Shown piece by piece: positions 8,209 to 16,280 of a DNA stretch of 64,000 nt (within the stretch, counting starts at the first letter, position 1; each line of letters begins with the position of its first letter). Both the position numbers and the translations under genes were made by a program. The notes beneath the pieces are model-generated. The model had not been told where the DNA came from, made no database searches, and saw only the letters and a list, made by a program, of their open reading frames with translations. The stretch comes from Streptomyces sp. CB00316 (GTDB lineage Bacteria; Actinomycetota; Actinomycetes; Streptomycetales; Streptomycetaceae): assembly GCF_001905595.1 (NCBI RefSeq), contig NZ_LIXI01000010.1, forward strand, positions 62,001 through 126,000, written 5' to 3'.

Positions 8209-8850
8209 ATGGCGGCAGTACGGCTGGACGGGCGGATCGAGCGGGGCAACCAGACGCGGCAGCTGATCCTGGGGCGCGCGGTCCAGATCGCCTCGGTGGA
8301 GGGGCTGGAAGGTCTCTCCCTGGGGCGGCTGGCGGCCGAGCTGAAGCTCAGCAAGAGCGGTGTGTTCGCCCTCTTCGGGTCGAAGGAGGCGTTGCAGCTC
8401 GCCACGGTGCGCGCCGCGGTCGCGGTCTACGTCGACCATGTGCTGCGTCCGACCCGCTCGGTCCCGCCGGGGATCGGCCGGGTCTGGCGGATGTGCGAGG
8501 CGTGGATCGCGTACTCCCGGGAGCGGGTCTTCCGGGGCGGCTGCTTCTTCTACGCGGCCACCGCCGAGTTCGACGCGCGCGGCGGCAAGGTGCACGACGC
8601 CCTGGCCGCCGCACAGACCGGCTGGGTCATCTTCGTCGAGGAGACCATCGAGGAGGCGCGGGCCGCGGGCGAACTGGCCGGGGACACCGACGTACGGCAG
8701 CTGGCCTTCGAGGTGATCGCGTTCCTGGAGCTGGCCAACGCGGAGTCGGTGCTGCAGAACAACAGCCTCGGGTACGCCAAGGCGGCGCGCGCGATCCTGG
8801 GACGGCTGCGGGCGGCGGCGACGGAGGGTGCTTCGCTGCCGGTGCCCTGA
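8209..8850 (+). CDS. TetR/AcrR family transcriptional regulator
   Basis: A 213-residue repressor-type protein. The N-terminal helix-turn-helix lies at residues about 18-62: QLILGRAVQIASVEGLEG, then LGRLAAELKLSKSGVFALFG, then SKEALQLATV. The C-terminal part matches the TetR_C ligand domain in which a conserved cysteine motif (FRGGCFFYAA) precedes EFDARGG. A GGAG sequence stands before the ATG. It is transcribed divergently from the EamA-type exporter, with 247 nt between them, so the exporter gene is the most likely target. The ligand is unknown. Confidence 0.9.
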   Translation: MAAVRLDGRIERGNQTRQLILGRAVQIASVEGLEGLSLGRLAAELKLSKSGVFALFGSKEALQLATVRAAVAVYVDHVLRPTRSVPPGIGRVWRMCEAWIAYSRERVFRGGCFFYAATAEFDARGGKVHDALAAAQTGWVIFVEETIEEARAAGELAGDTDVRQLAFEVIAFLELANAESVLQNNSLGYAKAARAILGRLRAAATEGASLPVP

Positions 8851-9070
8851 GCTTCTCCGGGGCACGGACCGCCCGGATGCGAGTGATGCGGCCGCCGGTG
8901 AGGCTGAACGCCGCCACGGTGACGGTGACGCCGGCGTGCTGGGCGACCAGGCCGGGCCGGCCGTTGACCGTCCGCTCCAGGAGCGTCAGCCCAGGGGCTT
9001 TGTCGGCGATGTGGATCAGGTACTGGGCGACGCGCTCGCCCTCGACCGGGCGCAGCCCGGCTGACAGGAC
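8842..9070 (-). pseudogene. C-terminal fragment of a SigJ-like ECF sigma factor (SnoaL-like domain)
   Basis: On the minus strand, the frame reads LRPVEGERVAQYLIHIADKA, then LTLLERTVNGRPGLVAQHAG and LTGGRITRIRAVRAPEKLR. This is the final part of the SnoaL-like domain of SigJ-type ECF sigma factors, which end in ...RITxIxxVrnPEKL. The sigma-2 and sigma-4 regions are missing upstream, and the reading frame has no suitable start. The end overlaps the TetR 3' end. It is a leftover of a larger gene removed by rearrangement. Confidence 0.6.
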
Positions 9071-9210
9071 ACGGCACAGCTGGTCGGTGCCGACGTGAAG
9101 TCGCCCGGATCTCTCCCGGGGTTGTTTGCGGCTTGGGGGCGGATACAGCGAGGCGCGCGGGACCAGGCGGAACTCGGGCTCACGGGTGGTCCGGCTCTCG
9201 GGTCGGAGCC

Positions 9211-9294
9211 CTCACACGGGGAATCCCGCTGGCGGCCCTGGCCTGGGTCGGGATCGTTGCCATGTGCCCGCTGATGATGTTCTTCATGATGTGA
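9211..9294 (+). other. Short hydrophobic reading frame, possible remnant of a DUF2933-like small protein
   Basis: The frame ending at the TGA at 9292-9294 reads GIPLAALAWVGIVAMCPLMM followed by FFMM. A single membrane helix ending in CPLMM with methionines resembles small DUF2933-type proteins encoded beside copper-resistance genes. No convincing ATG or GTG start or ribosome-binding site is visible upstream in this frame (a TTG occurs at 9133), so it may be a broken gene. The copper-type ATPase gene 300 nt downstream is consistent with the idea. Confidence 0.3.
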
Positions 9295-9595
9295 GACACG
9301 CGCGACAAAAGCGACGACCGCAGCATGCAGGAAATACCGGACATGGACCGCAGGCACCACGACCATCCCAGGCCCCGACGGAAGTGACCACCTGGCAGGG
9401 GGCGGGAAGGCGGGCACCTCCCGACTGACGCCGCTGTCACGAGAACGTCGCCCTATTCCTCTTTCACGCCGTTATGCGCCATTATGCGCCCGCGAGCCGT
9501 ATCAGCCGTTGCGGCGCGGCTACGACCGCCGCAGGCTGCTGCCAGACGAACCGTTTACATGGATGAGCACGTACGCGCCTAGGAGCTGAACGCGC
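9295..9595. other. Gene-free upstream region of the metal ATPase
   Basis: I see no supportable gene here. A tandem decamer (GTTATGCGCC then ATTATGCGCC) occupies 9471-9490. AGGAG about 10 nt before the ATG at 9596 is the ribosome-binding site of the ATPase. I found no clear CsoR- or CueR-type operator by eye. Confidence 0.5.
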
Positions 9596-12046
9596 ATGAG
9601 GCACCCGCCAGGACTGGGACCGAGCGATCCGCGTACGGATCGGAGCACGGCGGTGCTGGACGTGCGGGGCATGGTGCGTGCCAGTCAGCAGAACACCGTC
9701 GCCGCCGTTCTGGGCCGCCGGCCGGGTGTCCTGGACGTCGAGGTCAACCCCGTGGCGCAGTCGGCCACCGTCGTCTTCGACCCGACGCGGACCTCCCTGG
9801 CCGAGCTGCGCGGCTGGGTGACCGAGTGCGGCTACCACTGCGCCGGCCAGTCGGTGCCGTCACACGTCTGCGACCCGATGGACGAGCCTGACCCGCCCGG
9901 CCCCGCACGTGCGCCCGAAGCCGTGCGGCCCGCGCCCGTGGGGCACGAGCCAGAGGTCATGCACTCGCCCCACGAGGCGACGGTGGACGATGACGGCCAT
10001 CACGGTCATGGCGGTCATGCGGGGATGTCGATGGCGGCGATGGCCGCCGACATGCGCAACCGCTTCCTCGTCGCGGTGATCTTCTCCATTCCTATCGTGA
10101 TCTGGTCCCCCATCGGCGAGGAGGTCTTCGGCTGGCACGTGCCCGTGCCGTTCGGGCTCCGTCAGGACGTGTGGGCGCTCCTGCTGAGCCTGCCGGTGAT
10201 CTTCTACTCGTGCTCGATCTTCTTCGTCGGCGCAGTACGGGCCCTGCGCGCCCGGACGCTGGACATGATGGTGCTGGTGGCGGTCGCCGTCGGCGCGGGC
10301 TGGCTGTACTCCCTCGTCGTCACGCTCACCGGCGGCGGGGACGTCTTCTACGAGGCCGCCACGGTGCTGGCGTCCTTCGTGTTGCTCGGCCACTGGTTCG
10401 AGATGCGCGCCCGCGGCGGTGCCAACGACGCGATCCGCGCTCTGCTGGACCTCGCCCCGCCCAAGGCCGTCGTCCTGCGGGACGGCGAACCGGTCGAGGT
10501 CGCCACCACCGAGGTGGCCGTCGGTGACCTGCTGCTCGTCCGCCCCGGAACGAAGATCGCCGCGGACGGGGTCGTGGAGGAGGGCGAGAGCGAGGTCGAC
10601 GAGTCAACCGTGACGGGGGAGAGCCTGCCGGTGCACAAGGCGCCGGGCGACGCCGTGGTCGGTGCGACCCTCAACGCCAACGGCACCCTGCGGGTACAAG
10701 CGACCAGGGTGGGCGCGGACACGGCACTGGCTCAGATCGTCAAGCTGGTCCAGGAGGCACAGAACTCGAAGGCACCGGGCCAACGGCTCGCCGACCGAGC
10801 CGCATTCTGGCTGGTCTTCGTCGCCCTCATCGGCGGCGCGCTCACCCTCGCCGTCTGGCTGCTGGCCACCGACCGCCCCTTCAGCAGCGCGATGCTCTTC
10901 GCGATCACGGTGGTCGTCATCACCTGCCCGGACGCGCTGGGCCTGGCCACTCCCACCGCGATCATGGTCGGCACCGGCCTGGGGGCCAAGCGGGGAGTCC
11001 TGTTCAAGAACGCGATGGCCCTGGAGACGTCCGCCGGGATCCAGACCGTGGTGATGGACAAGACCGGCACCCTCACCAAGGGCGAACCCGAGGTCACCGA
11101 GGTGACCACCGCGCCCGGCCGAGACGAGGACGAGATCCTGCGGCTGATCGCGGCCGTCGAGCGGGAGTCCGAGCACCCGCTGGCCGAGGCGGTCGTACGC
11201 CACGCCGAGTCGCGCGGTGCCGGGCCGGCGCAGGCCCGGCACTTCGAGAACGTTCCCGGCCACGGGGCGACCGCCGTGGTGGACGGCCACCGGGTCGCCG
11301 TGGGCAACAGCCGGCTGGCCGAACGCGAAGGCGTGGACCTCGGTCCTCTGGCCGCCCGGCGGGACGAGTTCGCAGCCACCGGCCGCACCGTCGTCATCGC
11401 CGCTGTCGACGGCCAGGCCGCCGCCCTCATCGGCATCGCCGACGCGCCGCGGGAGACCTCCGAGGCTGCCGTACGCGAACTGCACGCCCTGGGCGTCGAG
11501 GTCGTCATGCTCACCGGCGACAACCAGGCCACCGCCGAGCGGATCGCGCAGCGTCTGGGCATCGACACCGTCATCGCCGAGGTCCTGCCCGGCGACAAGG
11601 CCGCCATCATCGCCGGGCTTCAGCGCGGCGGCCGCCAGGTTGCCATGGTTGGTGACGGCGTCAATGACGCACCCGCCCTCGCCCAGGCCGACCTGGGCAT
11701 CGCCATCGGCGCCGGCACCGACGTCGCCATCGAGACGGCCGACCTCGTCCTGATGCGCTCCGACCCCCTCGACGTCCCCACCGCCCTGCGCATCGGCAGG
11801 GGCACCGTGCGCAAGATGCGCCAGAACCTCGGCTGGGCGATCGGCTACAACGCCATCGCCCTGCCCATCGCCGCAGGTGTCTTCGAACCCGCCACCGGCC
11901 TGATCCTGCGCCCCGAGATCGCGGCACTGTCCATGTCAGGATCCAGCATCATCGTCGCCGTCAACGCCCTCGCCCTCAAACGCCTCCCCCTGCCGCGCCC
12001 TGCCCCTACGGCTCCGGTGGACGGAGGTGATGGCAGTGGCAGGTGA
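9596..12046 (+). CDS. Heavy-metal P-type ATPase, copper-like, with a CPD metal-site motif
   Basis: An 816-residue P1B ATPase that would pump a soft metal ion, probably copper, out of the cytoplasm. Residues about 15-85 form an HMA-like domain whose GMxCxxC loop is degenerate (RGMVRASQQNT, no cysteines). A His/Met-rich stretch (HHGHGGHAGMSMAAMAADM) follows, as in CopB-type pumps. TGES lies in the actuator domain, DKTGT has the phosphorylated Asp488, HPLAEAV carries the P1B nucleotide-binding His-Pro, and GDGVND closes the P-domain. The transmembrane metal motif is CPD at 444-446 instead of the CPC or CPH of typical copper pumps. Followed by DUF6153 and DUF305 genes in the same direction, which supports a metal-resistance operon. 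Confidence 0.9.
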   Translation: MRHPPGLGPSDPRTDRSTAVLDVRGMVRASQQNTVAAVLGRRPGVLDVEVNPVAQSATVVFDPTRTSLAELRGWVTECGYHCAGQSVPSHVCDPMDEPDPPGPARAPEAVRPAPVGHEPEVMHSPHEATVDDDGHHGHGGHAGMSMAAMAADMRNRFLVAVIFSIPIVIWSPIGEEVFGWHVPVPFGLRQDVWALLLSLPVIFYSCSIFFVGAVRALRARTLDMMVLVAVAVGAGWLYSLVVTLTGGGDVFYEAATVLASFVLLGHWFEMRARGGANDAIRALLDLAPPKAVVLRDGEPVEVATTEVAVGDLLLVRPGTKIAADGVVEEGESEVDESTVTGESLPVHKAPGDAVVGATLNANGTLRVQATRVGADTALAQIVKLVQEAQNSKAPGQRLADRAAFWLVFVALIGGALTLAVWLLATDRPFSSAMLFAITVVVITCPDALGLATPTAIMVGTGLGAKRGVLFKNAMALETSAGIQTVVMDKTGTLTKGEPEVTEVTTAPGRDEDEILRLIAAVERESEHPLAEAVVRHAESRGAGPAQARHFENVPGHGATAVVDGHRVAVGNSRLAEREGVDLGPLAARRDEFAATGRTVVIAAVDGQAAALIGIADAPRETSEAAVRELHALGVEVVMLTGDNQATAERIAQRLGIDTVIAEVLPGDKAAIIAGLQRGGRQVAMVGDGVNDAPALAQADLGIAIGAGTDVAIETADLVLMRSDPLDVPTALRIGRGTVRKMRQNLGWAIGYNAIALPIAAGVFEPATGLILRPEIAALSMSGSSIIVAVNALALKRLPLPRPAPTAPVDGGDGSGR

Positions 12047-12099
12047 CCGGGCCCAGGCCGCGCTCCGCCGGGCGCCAGTGCGGCCTACGGTGGGAAGAT

Positions 12100-12483
12100 G
12101 TGACCGTCGGCGAGCCCCGCACGCCGCCGCGGCCCCAGCCGGTGCTGTGGCTCAGGCTGCTGCTGGTTCCCGGACTCACCCTCGGGCTGGTCGGCCTGCA
12201 TGCTCTGGGCACTGCCGCCGCGCTGCCGTCGTCGGGCGCCACCGAGCACATGTCCCACCACGTGGCGGCGGCGCAGGCCGGCCCGCAGTGCCTGTGCCCC
12301 GACGACGCCCCGGGCCCGACCCGCCACGGCGGCCACGCGGACCAGAGGTGCGCATCCACGGCGCTGCCCGGATCCCCCGGCATCGCCGACACCCCGGCCG
12401 CGCTGCCGCTCGCGCTGGACTACGAGCCCGCCGGAGGGCGGGCACCACCCATGCTCACCGAACTCCAGATCCTGCGGATATGA
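12100..12483 (+). CDS. DUF6153 family protein
   Basis: A small protein (127 residues from the GTG at 12100) with one strong hydrophobic segment near the N-terminus (VLWLRLLLVPGLTLGLVGLH), a His-containing outer region (EHMSHHVAAAQ) and paired cysteines (CLCPDDAP, DQRCAS). This is the actinobacterial DUF6153 pattern. An alternative GTG at 12043 overlaps the ATPase stop; the protein alignment I would expect starts nearer 12100, but the evidence is weak. Its position between a metal pump and a DUF305 lipoprotein suggests a role in metal handling at the cell surface. No biochemical function is known to me. Confidence 0.7.
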   Translation: MTVGEPRTPPRPQPVLWLRLLLVPGLTLGLVGLHALGTAAALPSSGATEHMSHHVAAAQAGPQCLCPDDAPGPTRHGGHADQRCASTALPGSPGIADTPAALPLALDYEPAGGRAPPMLTELQILRI

Positions 12484-12569
12484 GGGCTCCTCCTATGCAC
12501 GCGCCGAGGGCGCCGACCACGGACGGCCCAGCCCTTCCTTCCCGCATCCGATCACTGGAGCCCGACGAA

Positions 12570-13199
12570 ATGAACACGAACCGATCCCTGCCGCGCCGCG
12601 CGGCCCTGGCGGCCACTGCGGCCGCCGTCGGCCTGGTCCTGGCCGCGTGCGGCAGCGACAACAGTGCGAACACGGCCGGAACCACTCCCGCGACCGCCCC
12701 GGCGTCGACAGAGGCCGACCGGCACAACCAGGCGGACGTCACCTTCGCGCAGGGGATGATCCCCCACCACCGTCAGGCCGTCCTGATGTCGGACATGGTC
12801 GCCACCCACGCCGCCTCCACCGACGTCAAGACACTCGCGAAGAAGATCAAGAAGGCCCAGGCCTCGGAGATCGAGACCATGTCCGGCTGGCTCAAGGCGT
12901 GGGGCGAGAAGGTCCCCACCGGCCACGGCATGGACGGCATGGGCCACGGCGATGACGATTCCGGCATGCCCGGGATGATGAACGACCAGGACATGAGCCG
13001 GCTAGGCAATGCCGAGGGCAACGCCTTCGACACCATGTTCCTGACCCTGATGATCGAGCACCACGAGGGCGCGATCGGCATGGCCGAGACGGAGAAGCAG
13101 CAAGGCGCCTACAACCCCGCCAAGGCCCTGGCCGACGACATCATCACCTCCCAGACCGCCGAGATCGCCCAGATGCGCACCATGCTCAAGACCGGCTGA
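12570..13199 (+). CDS. DUF305 domain-containing lipoprotein
   Basis: A 209-residue exported protein. GGAG precedes the ATG at 12570. The signal peptide ends in a lipobox (VLAACGSDN), then a Ser/Thr/Ala linker leads into the DUF305 four-helix domain: FAQGMIPHHRQAVLMSDMV, a Met/His-rich insertion (GHGMDGMGHGDDDSGMPG), and FLTLMIEHHEGAIGMAETE near the end. The paired MIPHH and MIEHH motifs are the hallmark of the family. DUF305 proteins often accompany copper-resistance genes and could bind copper through His and Met residues outside the membrane; that role is inferred from the context and composition. Confidence 0.9.
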   Translation: MNTNRSLPRRAALAATAAAVGLVLAACGSDNSANTAGTTPATAPASTEADRHNQADVTFAQGMIPHHRQAVLMSDMVATHAASTDVKTLAKKIKKAQASEIETMSGWLKAWGEKVPTGHGMDGMGHGDDDSGMPGMMNDQDMSRLGNAEGNAFDTMFLTLMIEHHEGAIGMAETEKQQGAYNPAKALADDIITSQTAEIAQMRTMLKTG

Positions 13200-13440
13200 C
13201 AGCGGCAGGGCGGCGACCTGCCCGGCCCGCGGAGCCGCCCTCGCCCCCGCCGGTCTGGTCGTCTCCTTCGTCGCCTACGTCATCAAGGGCGCGGACACGC
13301 CCTGGCACCGGTTCCCCGGCCGCGTGGACGTTCCCGAGGCTGTCGAGTTGAGCATCCGGCTCATCGGCGTAGCGTGAAAGAGACTTGGACCGGGCGGAGC
13401 CGGGTCGCAGAGCGGCCGGGGGAGCGACGGGCGACCGTGG
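13200..13440. other. Region without a supported gene, possible gene tail
   Basis: On the plus strand a frame ending at the TGA 13375-13377 reads APAGLVVSFVAYVIKGADT, then PWHRFPGRVDVPEAVELS. It is open upstream into the DUF305 gene in another frame and has no start. It looks protein-like, but I cannot name a family; it may be the tail of a deleted gene of the metal island. Confidence 0.35.
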
Positions 13441-13487
13441 TCGAGGGCTGAGTAACTCCGGAAGTCGAGGGCTGAGTGATTCCGGAA
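13441..13487. repeat. Tandem 24-bp direct repeat upstream of the flavoprotein gene
   Basis: Two adjacent units, 13441-13463 and 13465-13487, both begin TCGAGGGCTGAGT and end TTCCGGAA or CTCCGGAA, differing at only two positions. They sit 34 nt before the GTG start at 13521. Two tandem sites one unit apart resemble an operator for a regulator binding on one face of the helix, but no regulator is next to it. Confidence 0.6.
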
Positions 13488-13520
13488 CTCGTGCCAAATG
13501 ACGCGCAAGGAGTGAGGTTG

Positions 13521-14891
13521 GTGAACACCTCATCGATCAACCAGTTGCGGGAGCGTGCACGGGGGCCGGTAGTCACACCCGACAGCGATGGCTACGACGA
13601 GGCGCGCAAGGTGTACAACGGCATGATCGACCGGCGCCCGGCTGCCGTCGTGCAGTGTGCCAACGCGGGCGATGTCATGGCTGCGGTCGACTTCGCACGT
13701 GGCAATGAGCTGGACCTCGCGGTGCGTGGTGGTGGCCACAGTGTGCCCGGCTTCGGGACCTGCGACGACGGCGTGGTGGCCGATCTGTCCGGCATGCGAG
13801 GCGTCCGCGTCGATCCCGAGCGACGGACCGCGCGGGTGGACGGCGGAGCGACCTGGGGCGACTTCGACGCGGCGACGCACGCGTTCGGTCTGGCGACCAC
13901 GGGAGGAATCGTCTCCACCACCGGCGTCGGAGGGCTCACTCTGGGTGGCGGCATCGGATACCTCGCCCGCAGCCTGGGCCTGAGCTGCGACAACCTGATC
14001 TCGGCCGATGTGGTGACTGCGGACGGCAGGCTGCTCGTCGCGAGCGAGCACGAACACGACGACCTGTTCTGGGCCATCCGTGGCGGCGGCGGCAACTTCG
14101 GCGCGGTGACATCGTTCGAGTTCCGGCTCAGTCCGGTCGAGGACGTCTACGGCGGGCCCATCCTGTACGAGTTGCAAGATGCCGGCACGGTTCTGCGTTC
14201 GTTCCGCGAACTCATAGCCGACGCCCCGGAGGAACTCGGCTGCTTCCCTGCCTTCCAGATCGCCCCGCCACTGCCGTTCATCCCGGAGGACCGGCACGGC
14301 GACACCTTCATCCTCATCGTCGCGTGCTGGGCCGGACCCATGCATGAGGGAGAGCGCGCCGTCCAGCGGTTCCGTGATTTCGCACCGGTGGTTGCCGAGC
14401 ACGTCGGCCCCATGCCGTATCCCGCACTCAACAGCGCGTTCGACGCGCTCGTGCCGCCTGGCCTGCAGCACTACTGGAAGGCCAACTTCGTGACAGAGCT
14501 CAGTGATGCGGCGATCACAGCACACCTCGATCACGGGCCTCGGCTGCCCGCCATGAATTCGACGGTGCACATCTATCCGATCAACGGCGCCTGCCACCGC
14601 GTGGCACCGGAGGACACGGCCTTCGCCTACCGGAATGCCACGTTCGCCACCGTCATCGCCGGAATGTGGCCGGACCCTGCCGACAGCGAGGCCAACACCG
14701 CCTGGGTGCGCGACTACTACCAGGCCACGGCTCCACACTCGGAGGAAGGCGGGTACATCAACTTCATGGCCGAGGACGACCAGGGCCGTATCAAGGCCAA
14801 CTACCAGGGCAACTACGAACGCCTCGTAGAGGTCAAAAGGGCTTACGACCCCGGCAACCTGTTCCACGTGAACCAGAACATCAAGCCGTAG
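13521..14891 (+). CDS. FAD-linked oxidase, berberine-bridge-enzyme type
   Basis: About 456 residues. I chose GTG 13521 because AAGGAG lies 8 nt upstream; an earlier in-frame ATG at 13476 would fall inside the direct repeat. The FAD-binding domain has DLAVRGGGHSVPGFG (His73) and TTGVGGLTLGGGIGYLARS followed by GLSCDNL (Cys156). His73 and Cys156 match the pair that attaches FAD covalently in BBE-like enzymes. The C-terminal BBE segment is NYQGNYERLVEVKRAYDPGN then LFHVNQNI. Such enzymes oxidise alcohols, sugars or alkaloid-like substrates using O2 and release H2O2. The neighbours do not reveal the substrate. Confidence 0.92.
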   Translation: MNTSSINQLRERARGPVVTPDSDGYDEARKVYNGMIDRRPAAVVQCANAGDVMAAVDFARGNELDLAVRGGGHSVPGFGTCDDGVVADLSGMRGVRVDPERRTARVDGGATWGDFDAATHAFGLATTGGIVSTTGVGGLTLGGGIGYLARSLGLSCDNLISADVVTADGRLLVASEHEHDDLFWAIRGGGGNFGAVTSFEFRLSPVEDVYGGPILYELQDAGTVLRSFRELIADAPEELGCFPAFQIAPPLPFIPEDRHGDTFILIVACWAGPMHEGERAVQRFRDFAPVVAEHVGPMPYPALNSAFDALVPPGLQHYWKANFVTELSDAAITAHLDHGPRLPAMNSTVHIYPINGACHRVAPEDTAFAYRNATFATVIAGMWPDPADSEANTAWVRDYYQATAPHSEEGGYINFMAEDDQGRIKANYQGNYERLVEVKRAYDPGNLFHVNQNIKP

Positions 14892-15366
14892 GGGCGATCG
14901 GCGACCATAGGGGAACGGACGTACCTGAGGCGGCTGGGCCCACTCCGAGGCGTCGTCCAGGAGTCCGGGAGAGGCAGACGCGAGCACCCTCGCTGACTGC
15001 TTCAGCGTGCTCGGCCCATGTCCTCGGCGACGGACATCATGGCGCCGCACGCCCGCGCCACCCTGTGACGCCGCCTCGGGGCCGTCATCGACGGAGTGGC
15101 AGCCGAGGGAGTGGGTGACGCCACGACGGGCGAGCAGCAGCATCGCCCGCCGACAGCGCACGGGCTTGCACTTCCCGGCGCACGGTCTGCCCGCGCGCCG
15201 GACGATTCCGTTGCTCCGAGCCGCGGAAGCCCCGACAGGACGACGGCGGCCGGGGCGGGCCGTGGCCACACCCCGTCCGATTCCCGCCGGTGTCCGGGCC
15301 TCCGGGCGAGTTTGCTGGTTCCTGTCGCCGGATCGGCGGCGCTCCCCGAAGGCAAGGAACCCCACC
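14892..15366. other. Gap of 475 nt without a supported gene
   Basis: Several frames are open here because of the high GC content, but none has a start with a ribosome-binding site plus recognisable sequence. Codon-position GC does not favour any of them by eye. The last part holds the ribosome-binding site (AAGGAA) of the SDR gene. Confidence 0.5.
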
Positions 15367-16122
15367 ATGTCCAGCACCACCATCACCACCTCCGCATCCC
15401 GGGCCGCCCTGGTCACCGGGGGCAGCCGCGGCATCGGCGCGGCCATCGCCCTGCGGCTCGCAGAGGCGGGGGCGGACGTCGCCGTCACCTACGTACGGGA
15501 CGAGGAGGCGGCCCGCGCGGTCGTGGCGAAGATCGAGGGGACGGGCCGGCGCGCGGTCGCCCTGCGCTGTGACGCGGCGGACGTCGGGGCCGCCGCCGAG
15601 GGGGTGCACCGCGCGGCGGACGCGCTCGGCCGGCTCGACGTCCTGGTCAACAACGCGGGCATCGGCGTCCTCGGCCCGATAGCGGAACTGCCCGACGCCG
15701 AGGTCGACCGTGTCCTGGCGGTGAACGTGCGGGCGGTCTTCCTCGCCTGCCGGGCGGCGGCGGACCGGCTGGCCGACGGTGGGCGCATCATCTCGGTCGG
15801 CACCGCGCTGAGCCGGTACGTGGGCGGGACCGGATCGACGCTGTACGGGATGAGCAAGTCCTCCCTCATCGGGCTGACCAAACCGCTCGCCCGGGAGCTC
15901 GGGCCGCGCGGGATCACGGTGAACCTGGTCCAGCCCGGCCCGGTGGACACCGACCTCAACCCGGTCGGCGGGCCGTTCGCCGAGGGCCAGCGGGCGGCGA
16001 CGGCACTGGGCCGGTTCGGTACGGCGGACGAGGTGGCGTCGCTGGTGGCGTACCTCGCGAGCGCGGACGCGGGCTTCATCACCGGTACGGAGGTCGTGGT
16101 GGACGGCGGTCACGCGGCCTGA
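15367..16122 (+). CDS. Short-chain dehydrogenase/reductase (SDR)
   Basis: A 251-residue classical SDR using NAD(P)H. The cofactor motif TGGSRGIGAAIALRLAEAG is at residues about 18-36; a basic residue after the second strand (TYVRDEE) suggests NADP(H). NNAG is present in VLVNNAGIGVLG. The catalytic Ser is in IISVGTALSRYVGG (the usual Ser is shifted or replaced here) and YGMSKSSL supplies Tyr and Lys. The end GFITGTEVVVDGGHAA is typical of 3-oxoacyl-ACP-reductase-like SDRs. AAGGAA precedes the ATG at 15367. The substrate is unknown. Confidence 0.88.
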   Translation: MSSTTITTSASRAALVTGGSRGIGAAIALRLAEAGADVAVTYVRDEEAARAVVAKIEGTGRRAVALRCDAADVGAAAEGVHRAADALGRLDVLVNNAGIGVLGPIAELPDAEVDRVLAVNVRAVFLACRAAADRLADGGRIISVGTALSRYVGGTGSTLYGMSKSSLIGLTKPLARELGPRGITVNLVQPGPVDTDLNPVGGPFAEGQRAATALGRFGTADEVASLVAYLASADAGFITGTEVVVDGGHAA

Positions 16123-16224
16123 GCCGTCCCCGGCCTCCCGTAACCGCGATCCCGCCTCCCCTTCCGCGATCACTCCGAGCTGCCCCGCCCCCGCCGCCCG
16201 CCTACGCTGGCCGGGGCGGGGCAG

Positions 16225-16252
16225 GACGTGACATGACGTGACGTGACGCGAC
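16225..16252. repeat. Short imperfect tandem repeat (GACGTGACATGACGTGAC...)
   Basis: About four to five copies of a 5-8 nt unit with the core TGACG/TGACA, lying 29 nt before the aldo/keto reductase start. It is probably a slippage product. It may overlap the promoter of the reductase gene. Confidence 0.5.
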
Positions 16253-16280
16253 AAGGGCTACGGAAAGGTCAGGACGGACC

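Noticed and set aside
13233..13377. Plus-strand frame with SFVAYVIKGADTPWHRFPG
   Set aside because: Protein-like, but there is no start and no family I can name; it is recorded only as an unresolved region.
14892..15366. Open frames in the gap before the SDR gene
   Set aside because: None has a credible start and recognisable protein sequence; frames on both strands are equally open.
16225..16252. TGACG repeats as a possible CRISPR or iteron
   Set aside because: Units are 5-8 nt without spacers or neighbouring cas or replication genes; they look like simple slippage.
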